In this document: in pieces, positions 34,433 to 43,657 of the stretch
Layout of the letters: the number at the start of each line of letters is the position of its first letter
Position numbering within the stretch: position 1 is the stretch's first letter
Origin: Burkholderia paludis
Lineage (GTDB): Bacteria > Pseudomonadota > Gammaproteobacteria > Burkholderiales > Burkholderiaceae
NCBI RefSeq assembly: GCF_000732615.1
Contig: NZ_JPGL01000022.1
Coordinates: 87,661 to 151,660, forward strand
DNA: 64,000 bases
Direction: 5' to 3'
Translations under genes and position numbers: made by a program
The notes under the pieces: generated by a model
Databases searched by the model: none
Told to the model about the DNA's origin: nothing
The model's input: the letters and a program-made list of their open reading frames with translations, nothing else

Positions 34433-35629
34433 TCAGTCGGGTGCCGTTTTCAGCACGCCGGCATCGAGCAACTGCTGTTGAAGCGCACGATCGATGCCGA
34501 GTCGGTCGAGCACCGCGCGCGTATCGCCGCCGAGCGCGGGCGGCGGCGCACGATAGGTGGCCGGCGTGCGCGACAGCTTCACCGGCGACGCGGTGCCGCG
34601 ATACGCGCCGATCTCGACGAACAGGTTCCGGTGCAGCGCGTGCGGATCGTGCACGACGTCGGCCACCGTCCGCACCGGCCCGCACGGCACGCCGGCCGCC
34701 ATCAGGTCGCGCGCAAGCGGCTCGCACGCGTGCGCGGCAAGCCGCGCCTCCAGCTCGGCCTTCAGCTCGGACCGGTGCGCGCAGCGGCTGCGGTTGTCGA
34801 CGAAGCGCGGATCGCCCGCGAGCGCAGGCGCGCCGAGATGCGCGACCAGCCGCGCGAACTGCCGGTCGTTGCCGACCGCGAGGAAGATCGGCGCCGTCGC
34901 CGTGCGGTAGCTGTCATACGGCGCGATGTTCGGGTGTGCGTTGCCGCTGCGCTCCGGCACACGCCCGGAGCCGAAGAAGTTAGGCAGGTGCGGATGCAGC
35001 AGCGACACGCCGCAGTCGTACAGCGCGATGTCGATCGACTGCCCGCGCCCGCTCTTCTCGCGCTCCGCGAGCGCCAGCAGGATGCCGGCGAGCGCGTTGA
35101 GCCCGGTGACCATGTCGACGATCGGCAAGCCGATGCGCAGCGCATCGCCGTCGCGCTCGCCGTTGACGCTCATCAGCCCCGCCATCGCCTGGATCACCGC
35201 GTCGTAGCCGGGCAGCCCGCCGAGCGGACCGTCGGCGCCGAAGCCCGTCACCGCGCAGTGGATCAGCCACGGGAAGCGCGGCTGCAAGTCGCGTGCATAG
35301 TCCATCCCCCAGCGCGCGAGCGTGCCCGGCTTGAAGTTCTCGACGAGCACGTCCGCCTCGTCGAGCAGGTGCCACAGGATCGCGCGCCCTTCGTCGCGCG
35401 ACAGGTCGAGCGCGAGCCCCTCCTTGTTGCGGTTGACGCCCGCGAAGTACCACGCGGTATCGCCGAGGAACGGCGGCCCCCAGCCGCGCGTCTCGTCGCC
35501 GTCCGGCGGCTCGATCTTGATCACCGTCGCGCCGTGGTCGGCGAGCGCCTGCGTGCAGTACGGGCCGCCGAGCACGCGGCTCAGGTCGACGACCTTCAGG
35601 CCGTCCAGTGCACCACGCGAAGCGGTCAT
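34433..35629 (-). CDS. CaiB/BaiF family (class III) CoA-transferase
   Basis: This 398-residue family III CoA-transferase moves CoA between carboxylic acids through an aspartyl-CoA intermediate. It starts ALDGLKVVDLSRVLGGPYC, contains the ADHGATVIKIEPPDGDETR block with the loop preceding the catalytic Asp, and has VLVENFKPGTLARWG, all diagnostic. The ATG at 35629 overlaps the acyl-CoA dehydrogenase stop by ATGA. The substrate is unknown. Partner genes suggest activation of a carboxylate before oxidation. Confidence 0.92.
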   Translation of the reverse strand: MTASRGALDGLKVVDLSRVLGGPYCTQALADHGATVIKIEPPDGDETRGWGPPFLGDTAWYFAGVNRNKEGLALDLSRDEGRAILWHLLDEADVLVENFKPGTLARWGMDYARDLQPRFPWLIHCAVTGFGADGPLGGLPGYDAVIQAMAGLMSVNGERDGDALRIGLPIVDMVTGLNALAGILLALAEREKSGRGQSIDIALYDCGVSLLHPHLPNFFGSGRVPERSGNAHPNIAPYDSYRTATAPIFLAVGNDRQFARLVAHLGAPALAGDPRFVDNRSRCAHRSELKAELEARLAAHACEPLARDLMAAGVPCGPVRTVADVVHDPHALHRNLFVEIGAYRGTASPVKLSRTPATYRAPPPALGGDTRAVLDRLGIDRALQQQLLDAGVLKTAPD

Positions 35630-37377
35630 CGTGCGACCTCCGGCAGCAGGTCGAGCGCGGTATCGAGCGCGATCGGCGTGCCGCGCAGCAGCGCGTCGCA
35701 TGCAGCCGATTCGTCGTCGAGCGATGCCGGCGCGAGCGGATCGACCGGCAGCAGCTTGTGGCGCACGATCAGGTGCGCGAGCGCAAGACGCCGGAAATCC
35801 GGCGCGAGCCGGACGCCCTCGCATGCCATCAGCACGGCCGCGCTTGCGTAGTACAGCGCGGACGCGGCCTGCCGCACGCGTGCGTCGTCGCCTTCCGACG
35901 CGACCCGCGCGAGCGCGTCGCAGGCGCGCGCGAGGATGCGCCGCAGCGCCGCGCGGCTCGCGTCGGGCAGCGGCGCCGCGCCGAGCCGGTCGCCAAGAAA
36001 CGTACGCAACGCGTCGAGCGCGTGCTCGCGCTGCGCGGCCCGCGCGACGTCGAGCGCGACGATGTTGCTCGTGCCTTCCCAGATCGAGCCGAGATGCGCG
36101 TCGCGCACCACGCGCGCGTCGCTCCACTCCTCGATGTAGCCGGTGCCGCCGCGCACTTCCATCGCATCGCCCGTCACGCGACGCGCATCGCGGCATGCGC
36201 GGAACTTGATCAGCGGCGTCAGGATCCGCACGCAGCGCGCGGCCTGCTCGTCGCCCGCATCGGCCTGCGGCAGCAGCAGCGCGATCTGCATGAACATCGC
36301 GCGCGCCGCCTCGGCCGGCAGCAGCATCTTCATCAACTGGCGCTGCATCAGCGGCATCTCGATCAGCTTGCGGCCGAACGCCTCGCGGTGCGTCGCGACG
36401 TGCAGCGCCTCGTTCAGCGCGCGCCGCATCAGCCCCGCCGCGCGCACGCCGTTCGACAGCCGCGACATGTTGATCATGTCGGCCATCTGGTGAAAGCCCC
36501 GGCCGATCTCGCCGATCAGCCAGGCCTGCGCGCCCTCGAGCGCGATCTCGCCGCTGGCCATCGACCGGCTGCCGAGCTTGTCCTTCAGGCGCACGATCCG
36601 GTAGCGGTTGCGCGTGCCGTCGGGCAGCGTCTTCGGCAGCAGGAACAGCGCGAGCCCCTTGATGCCGTCCGGCGCACCGTCCGGCCGCGCGAGCACCATC
36701 GCGAGATCGGCATCCGCGTTCGAGCAGAACCACTTGTCGCCGGTGAGACGCCAGAGGGTCTCGCCGTGCGCGCCGGTCTCGCGCACCGCGCGCGTCGCGA
36801 TACGGCCGACGTCGGAGCCGGCCGCCTGCTCGGTCATGAACATCGCCCCCTGGTACAGCGTGTCGAAGTCGCGCGACGCGAGCATCGGCAGGTAGCGCGC
36901 GACCAGCGCCGGATCGCCGAAGCGGCGCAGCGTGCGTGTCAGCGAATCGGTCATGCTGACCGGACAGCACAGCCCGAACTCCGCCTGCACGAACAGGAAC
37001 GTCAGCGCGTACTTGACGAGCGGCGGGACCGATTCGGCTCCGTGGCTCAGCGACGCGAGCCCGAGCTCGGAATACGCGACGCGTTCGAGCGCGACGTAGG
37101 CCGGGTCCTTGTCGATCCGCTGCACGGCCTCGCCGCGCCGGTTGCGGTGTTCGAGCACCGGCGGGTGCTTGTCCGCGCGCGACGCCCATTCGTCGAGCTC
37201 GCCGGACACGCGTGCGCCGAGCGCGCGCAACCGCGGCTCGAGTCCGGCGTAGTGCGCATCGCCGAGATGCAGCTTCAGGAGCGCGCCGAAATCGGGATCG
37301 GCGGCGAAGAAATCGAGGCCCCGGCTGTCGGGGATGTTGGATGCGCCGGCGTCCGGCGTGCGAGCAGCGTCGTTCAT
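35626..37377 (-). CDS. acyl-CoA dehydrogenase family protein, AidB-like
   Basis: This 583-residue FAD enzyme resembles the larger AidB-type acyl-CoA dehydrogenases. FAD/substrate blocks FMTEQAAGSDVGR, WFCSNADADLAMVLAR and KLGSRSMASGEI are present. So are MRRALNEALHVATHREAFGRKL and VRGGTGYIEEW with IWEGTSNIVALDVARA. It is longer than ordinary 380-residue dehydrogenases because of an extra C-terminal helical domain. Chosen start MNDAARTPDAG lies outside the divergent LysR operator. Translational coupling to the CoA-transferase argues for a catabolic rather than an alkylation-repair role. Confidence 0.88.
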   Translation of the reverse strand: MNDAARTPDAGASNIPDSRGLDFFAADPDFGALLKLHLGDAHYAGLEPRLRALGARVSGELDEWASRADKHPPVLEHRNRRGEAVQRIDKDPAYVALERVAYSELGLASLSHGAESVPPLVKYALTFLFVQAEFGLCCPVSMTDSLTRTLRRFGDPALVARYLPMLASRDFDTLYQGAMFMTEQAAGSDVGRIATRAVRETGAHGETLWRLTGDKWFCSNADADLAMVLARPDGAPDGIKGLALFLLPKTLPDGTRNRYRIVRLKDKLGSRSMASGEIALEGAQAWLIGEIGRGFHQMADMINMSRLSNGVRAAGLMRRALNEALHVATHREAFGRKLIEMPLMQRQLMKMLLPAEAARAMFMQIALLLPQADAGDEQAARCVRILTPLIKFRACRDARRVTGDAMEVRGGTGYIEEWSDARVVRDAHLGSIWEGTSNIVALDVARAAQREHALDALRTFLGDRLGAAPLPDASRAALRRILARACDALARVASEGDDARVRQAASALYYASAAVLMACEGVRLAPDFRRLALAHLIVRHKLLPVDPLAPASLDDESAACDALLRGTPIALDTALDLLPEVAR

Positions 37378-37508
37378 GCGTGTCTCCGTGGCGGACCGGG
37401 GCAAGCGTTCCGATGCCGCCCCGCTCCCGTGCTGCGCGGCGGTCAGGCGTCGACCCTTCAACGCCTGCCATGGCCCGCGCCAGTCTCTCCGCAAAGCGTA
37501 GGCCTGCG

Positions 37509-37563
37509 ATCGATAAGCGTCCAATACAGGTTTTATCCGGTACGATAGATATCGCTTATCGAT
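37509..37563. promoter_or_regulatory. inverted repeat in the acyl-CoA dehydrogenase / LysR divergent promoter
   Basis: ATCGATAAGCG (37509-37519) and CGCTTATCGAT (37553-37563) are perfect 11-bp arms around a 33-bp AT-richer centre. The repeat lies between the divergent LysR gene (start 37586) and acyl-CoA dehydrogenase gene (start 37377). LysR regulators commonly bind such spaced dyads between themselves and their target operon. Confidence 0.65.
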
Positions 37564-37585
37564 GCCGACGCCGGGAGGAGACACC

Positions 37586-38488
37586 GTGGAACTGAGGCAG
37601 TTGCGCTACTTCGTGGCGGTCGCGGAGGAGCTGCATTTCGGGCGCGCGGCAAAGCGCCTGTTCATTTCGCAGCCGGCGCTGAGTTTCGACATCCGCAAGT
37701 TCGAGGAGGCGCTCGGTGTGCAGCTCTTCTCGCGCACCAACAAGAGCGTCGCGCTGACCAACGCCGGCGAAGTGCTGCTCGGCGAGGCGCGCCGGCTGCT
37801 GCTGCAGGCGGCCGAGGCCGAGCGCCTGACGGTGCGCTCCGCGTCGGGTCTCGCGGGCCGGCTGCGGATCGGCTTCGTGCATTCGATGCTGTATCGCGGG
37901 CTGCCCGATGCAGTGCGACGCTTCGAAGCCGATTACCCGGGCGTCGAGGTCGTGCTGAGCGAAATGAACACGCAGGCGCAGGTGCAGGCGATCCAGCGCG
38001 GCCAGATCGATCTCGGCTATGCGCACTGGGGCCATTTCCCGCCCGAGGTCGAATCGGCGCCCGTCTATACGGAGCCGTTCGTGTGCTGCCTGCCGGCCCC
38101 GCATCCGCTCGCGCGGCGCAGTCAGGTCGCGCTCGCCGCGCTCGCGGCGGAACCGTTCATCCTGTTTCCGCGCGAGGCGGCGCCGCATTATCACGACCTG
38201 ATCATCGCGCAGTGCGTGAACGCGGGATTCAGCCCGCTGATCCGTCACGAAGCACGGCTGTGGCAGACGATCCTGTCGATGATCGAGTTCGGAATGGGCG
38301 TCGCGCTGGTGCCGCGCGTGCTGCAGCAGGTGAAGAGCGACCGGCTCGCGTTCCGGCCGCTGAAGGATGCGTCGCTCGAATCGCGCACGCTCGCGCTGAA
38401 GCGCAACGGCACCGCCGAGCCGGTTGCGCTGCGCTTCGCCGATTACGTGCGCGCATCGATCGACGCGCTGCCCGCGCTCGCGGGCTGA
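37586..38488 (+). CDS. LysR-type transcriptional regulator
   Basis: This regulator of about 300 residues has an N-terminal winged helix-turn-helix (LRQLRYFVAVAEELHFGRAAKRL, FISQPALSFDIRKFEEALG). A periplasmic-binding-protein-like effector domain follows (residues about 90-295, GRLRIGFVHSMLYRGLP). GGGAGGAG 5 nt before the GTG at 37586 makes that start better than the ATG at 37562, which lies inside the 11-bp inverted repeat. It is divergent from the acyl-CoA dehydrogenase / CoA-transferase / MHS operon and is probably its regulator. Confidence 0.9.
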   Translation: MELRQLRYFVAVAEELHFGRAAKRLFISQPALSFDIRKFEEALGVQLFSRTNKSVALTNAGEVLLGEARRLLLQAAEAERLTVRSASGLAGRLRIGFVHSMLYRGLPDAVRRFEADYPGVEVVLSEMNTQAQVQAIQRGQIDLGYAHWGHFPPEVESAPVYTEPFVCCLPAPHPLARRSQVALAALAAEPFILFPREAAPHYHDLIIAQCVNAGFSPLIRHEARLWQTILSMIEFGMGVALVPRVLQQVKSDRLAFRPLKDASLESRTLALKRNGTAEPVALRFADYVRASIDALPALAG

Positions 38489-38498
38489 GCGCGTTCCG

Positions 38499-39917
38499 TT
38501 ACTTCGCTTCCGGCTGCAGCGCCGGCTGCGCGCGGCGATACCACACCGCATAGACGACCGACAGCGCGGCCAGGAACGGGATGCCGAAGATCAGCGTCAT
38601 GTGGAATTCCGGCGTGAAGTAGGTGGTCGCCATCACCGCCAGCATCAGGCCCGCGCCGAGCAGCGTCAGCAGCGGAAAGCCGCGCATCCGGAAGGCCGGC
38701 GCGGGCAGCCCGAGCGCCGCGCGCCGACGCCGGAAGCAGTAATGCGTGACGAAGATCATCATCCACGTGAACAGCGCGCCGAACATCGACACCGCCATCA
38801 TGATCGTGAACGACGCGTCCGGATACAGCACGCTCAGCACCGTCGCCAGCGCGATGCCGAGCGTCGACAACATCAGCGCGCCGAGCGGCACGCCGCGCGC
38901 ATTCACCTCGCCGAGCGCCTTCGGCGCGTGCCCTGCGCGCGACAGGCTGAACATCATCCGCGTCGTGATGTAGAGCTGACTGTTCATCGCCGACAGCGCC
39001 GCCACCAGCACGACGAAATTGATCAGCCCGGCCGCGCCCGGCAAGCGGATCGCCTCCATCACCTTGACGAACGGGCTCTCGTCGCGCCCCGCCGCCGTCC
39101 ACGGCACGATCGCGAGCATCAGCGCCAGCGTGACGAGGTAGAACAGCACGAGCCGCACGATCGTCGAGCGGAACGCGCGCGTCACCGCACGCTCCGGGTC
39201 TTCCGCCTCGCCGGCCGCGACCGCGATCATCTCGATGCTCAGGTAGCTGAAGATCGCCACGATCACGGCCACCCAGGTTCCCCATGCGCCCTTCGGAAAG
39301 AAGCCGCCGTGATCCGTGTAGTGATGGAAGCCCGCGCGCGCCGCGCCGCCGCCGACCAGATCCGGATTGCCGAACACGACGTACGCGCCGAGCAGGATGA
39401 AGCCGACGATCGCCGCGATCTTCACGACCGAGAACCCGTATTCGACCGCGCCGAACACGTCGACGCTGCGCGCGTTGACGAACACGAGCAGCGCCGAGAA
39501 GCCGACGATCCACAGCCAGCCCGGCACGCCCGGGAACCAGTACTTCATGTACAGCGCGATCGCGGTGACCTCGGTGCCGACCGCGAGCACGATGCACGCC
39601 CAGTACGCATAGCGCACCAGGAATCCGGCCCACGGGCTCACGTAGTGCTCGGCATACGCGCCGAACGACCCGGAGGTCGGGTGCGCGACCGTCATCTCGG
39701 CGAGACAGCCCATCAGCAGCAGCGAGATGAACGCCCCGATCGCGTAGCTGACGAGCACGCTCGGCCCCGCGAAGCCGATCGCGAAGCCGCTGCCGAGAAA
39801 CAGGCCGGTGCCGATCGCGCCGCCGATCGCGATCATCGCCATCTGTCGTGCGGAAAGCGTGCGGCGCAGGCCCTGTTCGCGCGCCGCGATATGCTGGAAT
39901 TGCCCTTCTGTTTGCAT
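38499..39917 (-). CDS. amino acid permease (APC superfamily)
   Basis: This 472-residue permease has twelve predicted membrane segments. The AAT-family helix-1 signature is present (LSARQMAMIAIGGAIGTGLF), followed by GCLAEMTVAHPTSGSFGAYA, the amphipathic region conserved in GABA, aromatic, lysine and D-Ala/Ser permeases. The substrate is not set by sequence. Placement after an aromatic aminotransferase, RidA and a porin suggests an amino acid degraded by that enzyme. It ends 10 bp from the convergent LysR gene. Confidence 0.9.
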   Translation of the reverse strand: MQTEGQFQHIAAREQGLRRTLSARQMAMIAIGGAIGTGLFLGSGFAIGFAGPSVLVSYAIGAFISLLLMGCLAEMTVAHPTSGSFGAYAEHYVSPWAGFLVRYAYWACIVLAVGTEVTAIALYMKYWFPGVPGWLWIVGFSALLVFVNARSVDVFGAVEYGFSVVKIAAIVGFILLGAYVVFGNPDLVGGGAARAGFHHYTDHGGFFPKGAWGTWVAVIVAIFSYLSIEMIAVAAGEAEDPERAVTRAFRSTIVRLVLFYLVTLALMLAIVPWTAAGRDESPFVKVMEAIRLPGAAGLINFVVLVAALSAMNSQLYITTRMMFSLSRAGHAPKALGEVNARGVPLGALMLSTLGIALATVLSVLYPDASFTIMMAVSMFGALFTWMMIFVTHYCFRRRRAALGLPAPAFRMRGFPLLTLLGAGLMLAVMATTYFTPEFHMTLIFGIPFLAALSVVYAVWYRRAQPALQPEAK

Positions 39918-40009
39918 CGAATGACCTCGTTCAGAAACGATTGTCCGGTCGAACCCTCGACGGCGCGCGGACCGGCGCCGGACCGCGCCGGCCACCGCGC
40001 GCCGCGTGC

Positions 40010-41080
40010 TCAGAACAGGTGGCGCAGGCCGGCCGCCACGCCCGTCTGGTTGCCGCGCCCCGGCATCTCCGTGAATGCGCCGCCGGTGACGCGGTTGTAG
40101 TCGACCGTCGCATACACCTGCGTCGCCTTCGACAACGCGTACTCGGCCTCGATCACGCCCGTGTAGCGCTTGCCGCCGTTGCCCGCGACGCCGTTGACGT
40201 CGCGGATGTCGTCGTAGTATGCGGCGCCCGTCACCGACACGGCGGGTGTGAACCGATAGCTCGCGCCCGTGTAGAAGATCGTATCGCGGCGCGGGTTGTC
40301 CGCGAACGACCCGTAGGTCACCTGGCGGCCCGGCGCGTTCAGCAGCGCCTCGTCGAGCACGCCCGAGCGGTCGACGCCGCCGAGATAGCCCGCGTACAGC
40401 GTCGCCGCGCCGAACGCATAGCGCGCGCCGGCGCCCCACGCCTGCTGCGCGCGGCTGTTCGCGTCGCGCACCTGCTGATAGGTCGCGCCGACCATCAGCC
40501 CGCCCTGCGTGTACGACACGCGCGTGCCCCAGTATGCGTTCGCGCCGACGCTGCCCGCGACGCCGCCGAAGCCGTAGCTCGCGCCGACGTTCAGGCCGCC
40601 GAACGCGCCGTCGTAGCTGACGACATTATTCGCGCGGCCCTGCGTGAGGAAGTACGGCCACATGTTCGCCGTGTAGTTGCCGACCGTCAGCGGATCGAGA
40701 TCGCCGAACAGGTTGAACGCCTCGGTCGCCTGACGGCCGAGCTTCACCGCGCCCCAGTCGCTCGCCAGGCCGACATACGCGTAGCGGCCGAACAACGCGC
40801 CGTCGAGCTGCCCGTTCTGCGGCTCGAAGCCGCTTTCGAGCTGGAAGATCGCCTTCAGCCCGCCGCCGAGCGCCTCGCTGCCCTTCACGCCCCAGCGGCT
40901 GTTGGTGATCGCGCCGTTGGTCAGTTGCACGCTCGCATCGTTCGATGCGTCCGCATGCGTGGTGTAGCGGATGCTCTGGTCGACGATGCCGTACAGCGTC
41001 ACGCTGCTCTGCGCCATCGCACCGCTCGCGGCGAGCAGGCCCGCCATCGTCGGTAGTACGAATCTATTCATGCTGCTCAT
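40010..41080 (-). CDS. outer-membrane porin (Gram-negative porin family)
   Basis: This 356-residue porin has a signal peptide ending GAMAQ, then SSVTLYGIVDQSIRY, the standard start of Burkholderia/Bordetella trimeric porins. The barrel is rich in Gly/Tyr, with GSRWGVKGSEALGGGLKAIFQLE-like motif pieces, and closes on a C-terminal Phe (GLRHLF). It gives passage for small hydrophilic solutes. ATG at 41080 has AGGAG directly upstream; ATG at 41071 is an alternative. It sits between RidA and the permease in one direction, so it may be the outer-membrane entry for the same substrate. Confidence 0.92.
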   Translation of the reverse strand: MSSMNRFVLPTMAGLLAASGAMAQSSVTLYGIVDQSIRYTTHADASNDASVQLTNGAITNSRWGVKGSEALGGGLKAIFQLESGFEPQNGQLDGALFGRYAYVGLASDWGAVKLGRQATEAFNLFGDLDPLTVGNYTANMWPYFLTQGRANNVVSYDGAFGGLNVGASYGFGGVAGSVGANAYWGTRVSYTQGGLMVGATYQQVRDANSRAQQAWGAGARYAFGAATLYAGYLGGVDRSGVLDEALLNAPGRQVTYGSFADNPRRDTIFYTGASYRFTPAVSVTGAAYYDDIRDVNGVAGNGGKRYTGVIEAEYALSKATQVYATVDYNRVTGGAFTEMPGRGNQTGVAAGLRHLF

Positions 41081-41158
41081 GTTCTCCTCCATTCCCGTCA
41101 TGGGTTGGTGTGGTTGTGGTTGTGTGTACTGCCGCCGCGCGGGCGGCGAATTCTGCCG

Positions 41159-41548
41159 CTACGCGCGCTCGGCGGGCAGCGCGACGTACGCGACGAGTTC
41201 GACGCGCATCGCCGGATGCGCGAAGCCCTGTACGCCCACGCACGTGCGGTTCGGATACGGCGCGCGGAAGTGGCGCCGGTATTCGGCGTCGAAATCGGGC
41301 ATCGCCTTCACGTCGGACAGATAGACGAGCACCTGCGCGACGTCGGCCATCGTCGCGCCCGCCGCCGCGACGGCCTTCGCGAGATTGTCGAGCGTGATGC
41401 GCGCCTGCTCGGTCATCGTGTCGCCGGCGATGGCGCCGGACGCGTCGACCGGCCCGTGACCGGTAAACATCAGCCCGGCCGCGCGGGTTGCCCACGAGAA
41501 CGGCTGCGCGAGTTGCGGCAAGTCGACCGGAATCGTGTCTGCCATCAT
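41159..41548 (-). CDS. RidA family protein (enamine/imine deaminase type)
   Basis: This 129-residue RidA/YjgF/UK114 family protein removes reactive enamine or imine intermediates made by PLP enzymes. The fold blocks LMFTGHGPVD, MTEQARITLDNLAKAVAAAG and VYLSDVKAMPDF are present. So are the PNRTCVGVQG segment with the carboxylate-binding Arg and VELVAYVAL with its Glu. It lies 37 bp after the aminotransferase, a context that fits a clean-up role for that enzyme. AGGAGCAC precedes two adjacent ATGs (41548, 41545). Confidence 0.9.
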   Translation of the reverse strand: MMADTIPVDLPQLAQPFSWATRAAGLMFTGHGPVDASGAIAGDTMTEQARITLDNLAKAVAAAGATMADVAQVLVYLSDVKAMPDFDAEYRRHFRAPYPNRTCVGVQGFAHPAMRVELVAYVALPAERA

Positions 41549-41585
41549 GTGCTCCTGTCGGATCGGAACCGGAAGGTCGGGAAAA

Positions 41586-42797
41586 TCACGCGGCCTGCCG
41601 CGTCGCGCCGAGCACCTCGGCGATCGCGCTCGCGACGTGGTCGACGTTCGCGTCGCTCAGGCCCGCGATGCACATCCGGCCCGAGCGCAGCAGGTAGACG
41701 CCGTGCACGGTGCGCAGGGTATCGACATCGGCAGCGACGATGCCCGTGTAGCTGAACATCCCGCGCTGCGTGACCAGCGCGTCGAACGCGCGCTCCGGCA
41801 CGCGCGCGTCGAGCCGCTCCTTCAGCGCGCCGCGCATGCGCTTGATGCGCGCGCGCACCTGGGCGACCTCGTCTTCCCAGCGTGCGCGCAGCACGTCGTC
41901 GTTCAGCACCGTCGACACGAGCTGCGCACCGAACAGCGGCGGGCTCGAATAGGTGCGGCGCACGCCGGCCTGCAACTGGCTCAGCACCGTCGCGGCTTCA
42001 CCCGCGCTCGCGCAGACGATCGACAGCCCGCCTACGCGCTCGCCGTACAGCGAGAAATTCTTCGAGAACGAATTGGAGACGATCGCGGGCAGCCCCGCGT
42101 CGACGATCGCGCGCACGGCCCATGCGTCGTCGTCGAGGCCATCGCCGAAGCCCTGGTACGCCATGTCGAGGAACGGGATCAGCCCGCGCCGCGCGAGCAC
42201 CTGGATCACCGCGCGCCACGCGTCACGGGTCAGGTCGAGCCCCGTCGGGTTGTGACAGCACGGCTGCAGCAGGACGACGCTGCGGGGCGGCAAGGCGTCG
42301 AGCGTCGCGAGCATCGCTTCGACGCGCAGGCCGTTGCGCGCTTCGTCGTAATACGGGTACGTGTGCACGTCGAGGCCGGCCGCCGAGAGGATCACGCGAT
42401 GGTTGTCCCACGTCGGATCGCTGATCCAGACCGCGCTGTCCGGGAAGTAGCGCTTCACGAATTCCGCGCCGAGCCGGATCGCGCCCGACCCGCCGAGCGT
42501 CTGCAGCGTCGCGATGCGCCCTTGCGCGAGCGCCGTGCAGTCCGCACCGAATACGAGACGCTGCACGCCCTGCCGGTACGCGGCCAGCCCCTCCATCGGC
42601 AGATAGCCATGCGGCGCGGCGCCTTCGCGCAGCCGCTCGGCCGCGATGCGCGTGCTGTCGAGCACCGGGATCCGGCCCGCGTCGTCGTAATAGAGGCCGA
42701 TGCTGAGGTTGACCTTGCGTGGATGCGCGTCCTGCTGGAACGCCTGGAACAGCGACAGGATCGGGTCGCCCGGATAGGCGGGAACGTGTGCGTACAT
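41586..42797 (-). CDS. aromatic amino acid aminotransferase (class I)
   Basis: This 403-residue PLP enzyme is of the AspC/TyrB type. It begins [17 protein letters not shown] and has [18 protein letters not shown]. The PLP-binding pieces are [14 protein letters not shown] and [10 protein letters not shown], and the Schiff-base Lys is in [18 protein letters not shown]. Length equals TyrB. It transfers the amino group of Tyr/Phe (or Asp) to 2-oxoglutarate. It is the first gene of a unit continuing to RidA, porin and permease, and is divergent from an Lrp-type regulator. Confidence 0.92.
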   Translation of the reverse strand: MYAHVPAYPGDPILSLFQAFQQDAHPRKVNLSIGLYYDDAGRIPVLDSTRIAAERLREGAAPHGYLPMEGLAAYRQGVQRLVFGADCTALAQGRIATLQTLGGSGAIRLGAEFVKRYFPDSAVWISDPTWDNHRVILSAAGLDVHTYPYYDEARNGLRVEAMLATLDALPPRSVVLLQPCCHNPTGLDLTRDAWRAVIQVLARRGLIPFLDMAYQGFGDGLDDDAWAVRAIVDAGLPAIVSNSFSKNFSLYGERVGGLSIVCASAGEAATVLSQLQAGVRRTYSSPPLFGAQLVSTVLNDDVLRARWEDEVAQVRARIKRMRGALKERLDARVPERAFDALVTQRGMFSYTGIVAADVDTLRTVHGVYLLRSGRMCIAGLSDANVDHVASAIAEVLGATRQAA

Positions 42798-42977
42798 GAC
42801 GGAATGACTGAAGGTTGAAGGCGGCTGCACCGTCCGGCGCCGTGCCGCCGGTACAGTCGAGGTACGGGCAAATGTTAGCGACGACGAAATAGAATGAGCT
42901 TCGCTTTTCGATGACGAATCGTTTTGTTTGCAGTAGAGTCTGCGGCTACCATCCGGAAATTGACGGGATTCTGCGAA

Positions 42978-43460
42978 ATGACGCTCGACCGAACCGACAT
43001 GCGCATCCTCCGGCACCTCGAGCGGGACGGGCGCATCAGCAACCAGGACCTCGCGAATGCAGTCGCGCTGTCGCCGTCGGCATGCCTGCGGCGCGTGAAG
43101 CTGCTCGAGGAGCGCGGCGCGATTTCGGGGTATCGCTGCACGATCGAGCCGAAGACGGTCGGCGTGGCGTTCGAGGCGCTCGTGCACGTGTCGATGCGGC
43201 CCGACGTGCCCGAGTGGCACGACCGGTTCGTCGAGGCGATCCGGCAGTGGCCAGAAGTCATCGCGGCGCAGATCGTGACGGGCGATTCGAACTACGTGCT
43301 GACGGTGCGGGCGCGCGATCTCGACCACTACTCCGACTTCGTGATCAACCGGCTGCACCGTGCGACGGGCGTGATGTCGATCAACTCGAGCATCGTGCTC
43401 GCGACGCTCAAGCGCGACGGGTCGATCCTCGATCTCGTCGAGCCGTCGACGGCCGGCTGA
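42978..43460 (+). CDS. Lrp/AsnC family transcriptional regulator
   Basis: This 160-residue feast/famine regulator has an N-terminal helix-turn-helix ([41 protein letters not shown]) and a C-terminal RAM ligand domain (about 70-150). MTLDRTD at 42978 is the canonical start; an upstream TTG start has no support. It is divergent from the aminotransferase operon (180 bp between starts) and probably responds to its amino acid. No clear Lrp consensus site was recognised in the gap. Confidence 0.9.
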   Translation: MTLDRTDMRILRHLERDGRISNQDLANAVALSPSACLRRVKLLEERGAISGYRCTIEPKTVGVAFEALVHVSMRPDVPEWHDRFVEAIRQWPEVIAAQIVTGDSNYVLTVRARDLDHYSDFVINRLHRATGVMSINSSIVLATLKRDGSILDLVEPSTAG

Positions 43461-43501
43461 CCGGTTTGTGCGTGCCCCCTGAAAATATTTGCAGAAAGTG
43501 C

Positions 43502-43530
43502 TTTACAGACCCCGAAAGGCCTGACATAAT
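43502..43530 (+). promoter_or_regulatory. sigma-70 promoter of tRNA-Val
   Basis: TTTACA (43502-43507), a 17-bp spacer and CATAAT (43525-43530) lie 12 bp before the tRNA. Each hexamer has one mismatch to consensus. Confidence 0.8.
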
Positions 43531-43542
43531 TTCAGCTTCTTT

Positions 43543-43617
43543 GGGCGGTTAGCTCAGCGGTAGAGCACTGCCTTCACACGGCAGGGGTCACTGGTTCGAT
43601 CCCAGTACCGCCCACCA
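43543..43617 (+). tRNA. tRNA-Val (CAC)
   Basis: The 75-nt gene has encoded CCA, acceptor stem GGGCGGT/ACCGCCC, D-arm AGCTCAGCGGTAGAGC, anticodon loop TTCACAC (CAC, Val) and T-loop TTCGATC. It is followed by an intrinsic terminator. Confidence 0.97.
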
Positions 43618-43627
43618 AAGAATTCAA

Positions 43628-43657
43628 GGGCCTGCGTCTCACGACGCAGGCCCTTTT
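43628..43657 (+). terminator. terminator of tRNA-Val
   Basis: GGGCCTGCGTC-TCAC-GACGCAGGCCC followed by TTTT begins 10 bp past the tRNA. Confidence 0.9.

Noticed and set aside
35626..37377. Alkylation-response (Ada regulon) assignment of the AidB-like gene
   Set aside because: No ada or alkB neighbours are present, and coupling with a CoA-transferase points to catabolism.
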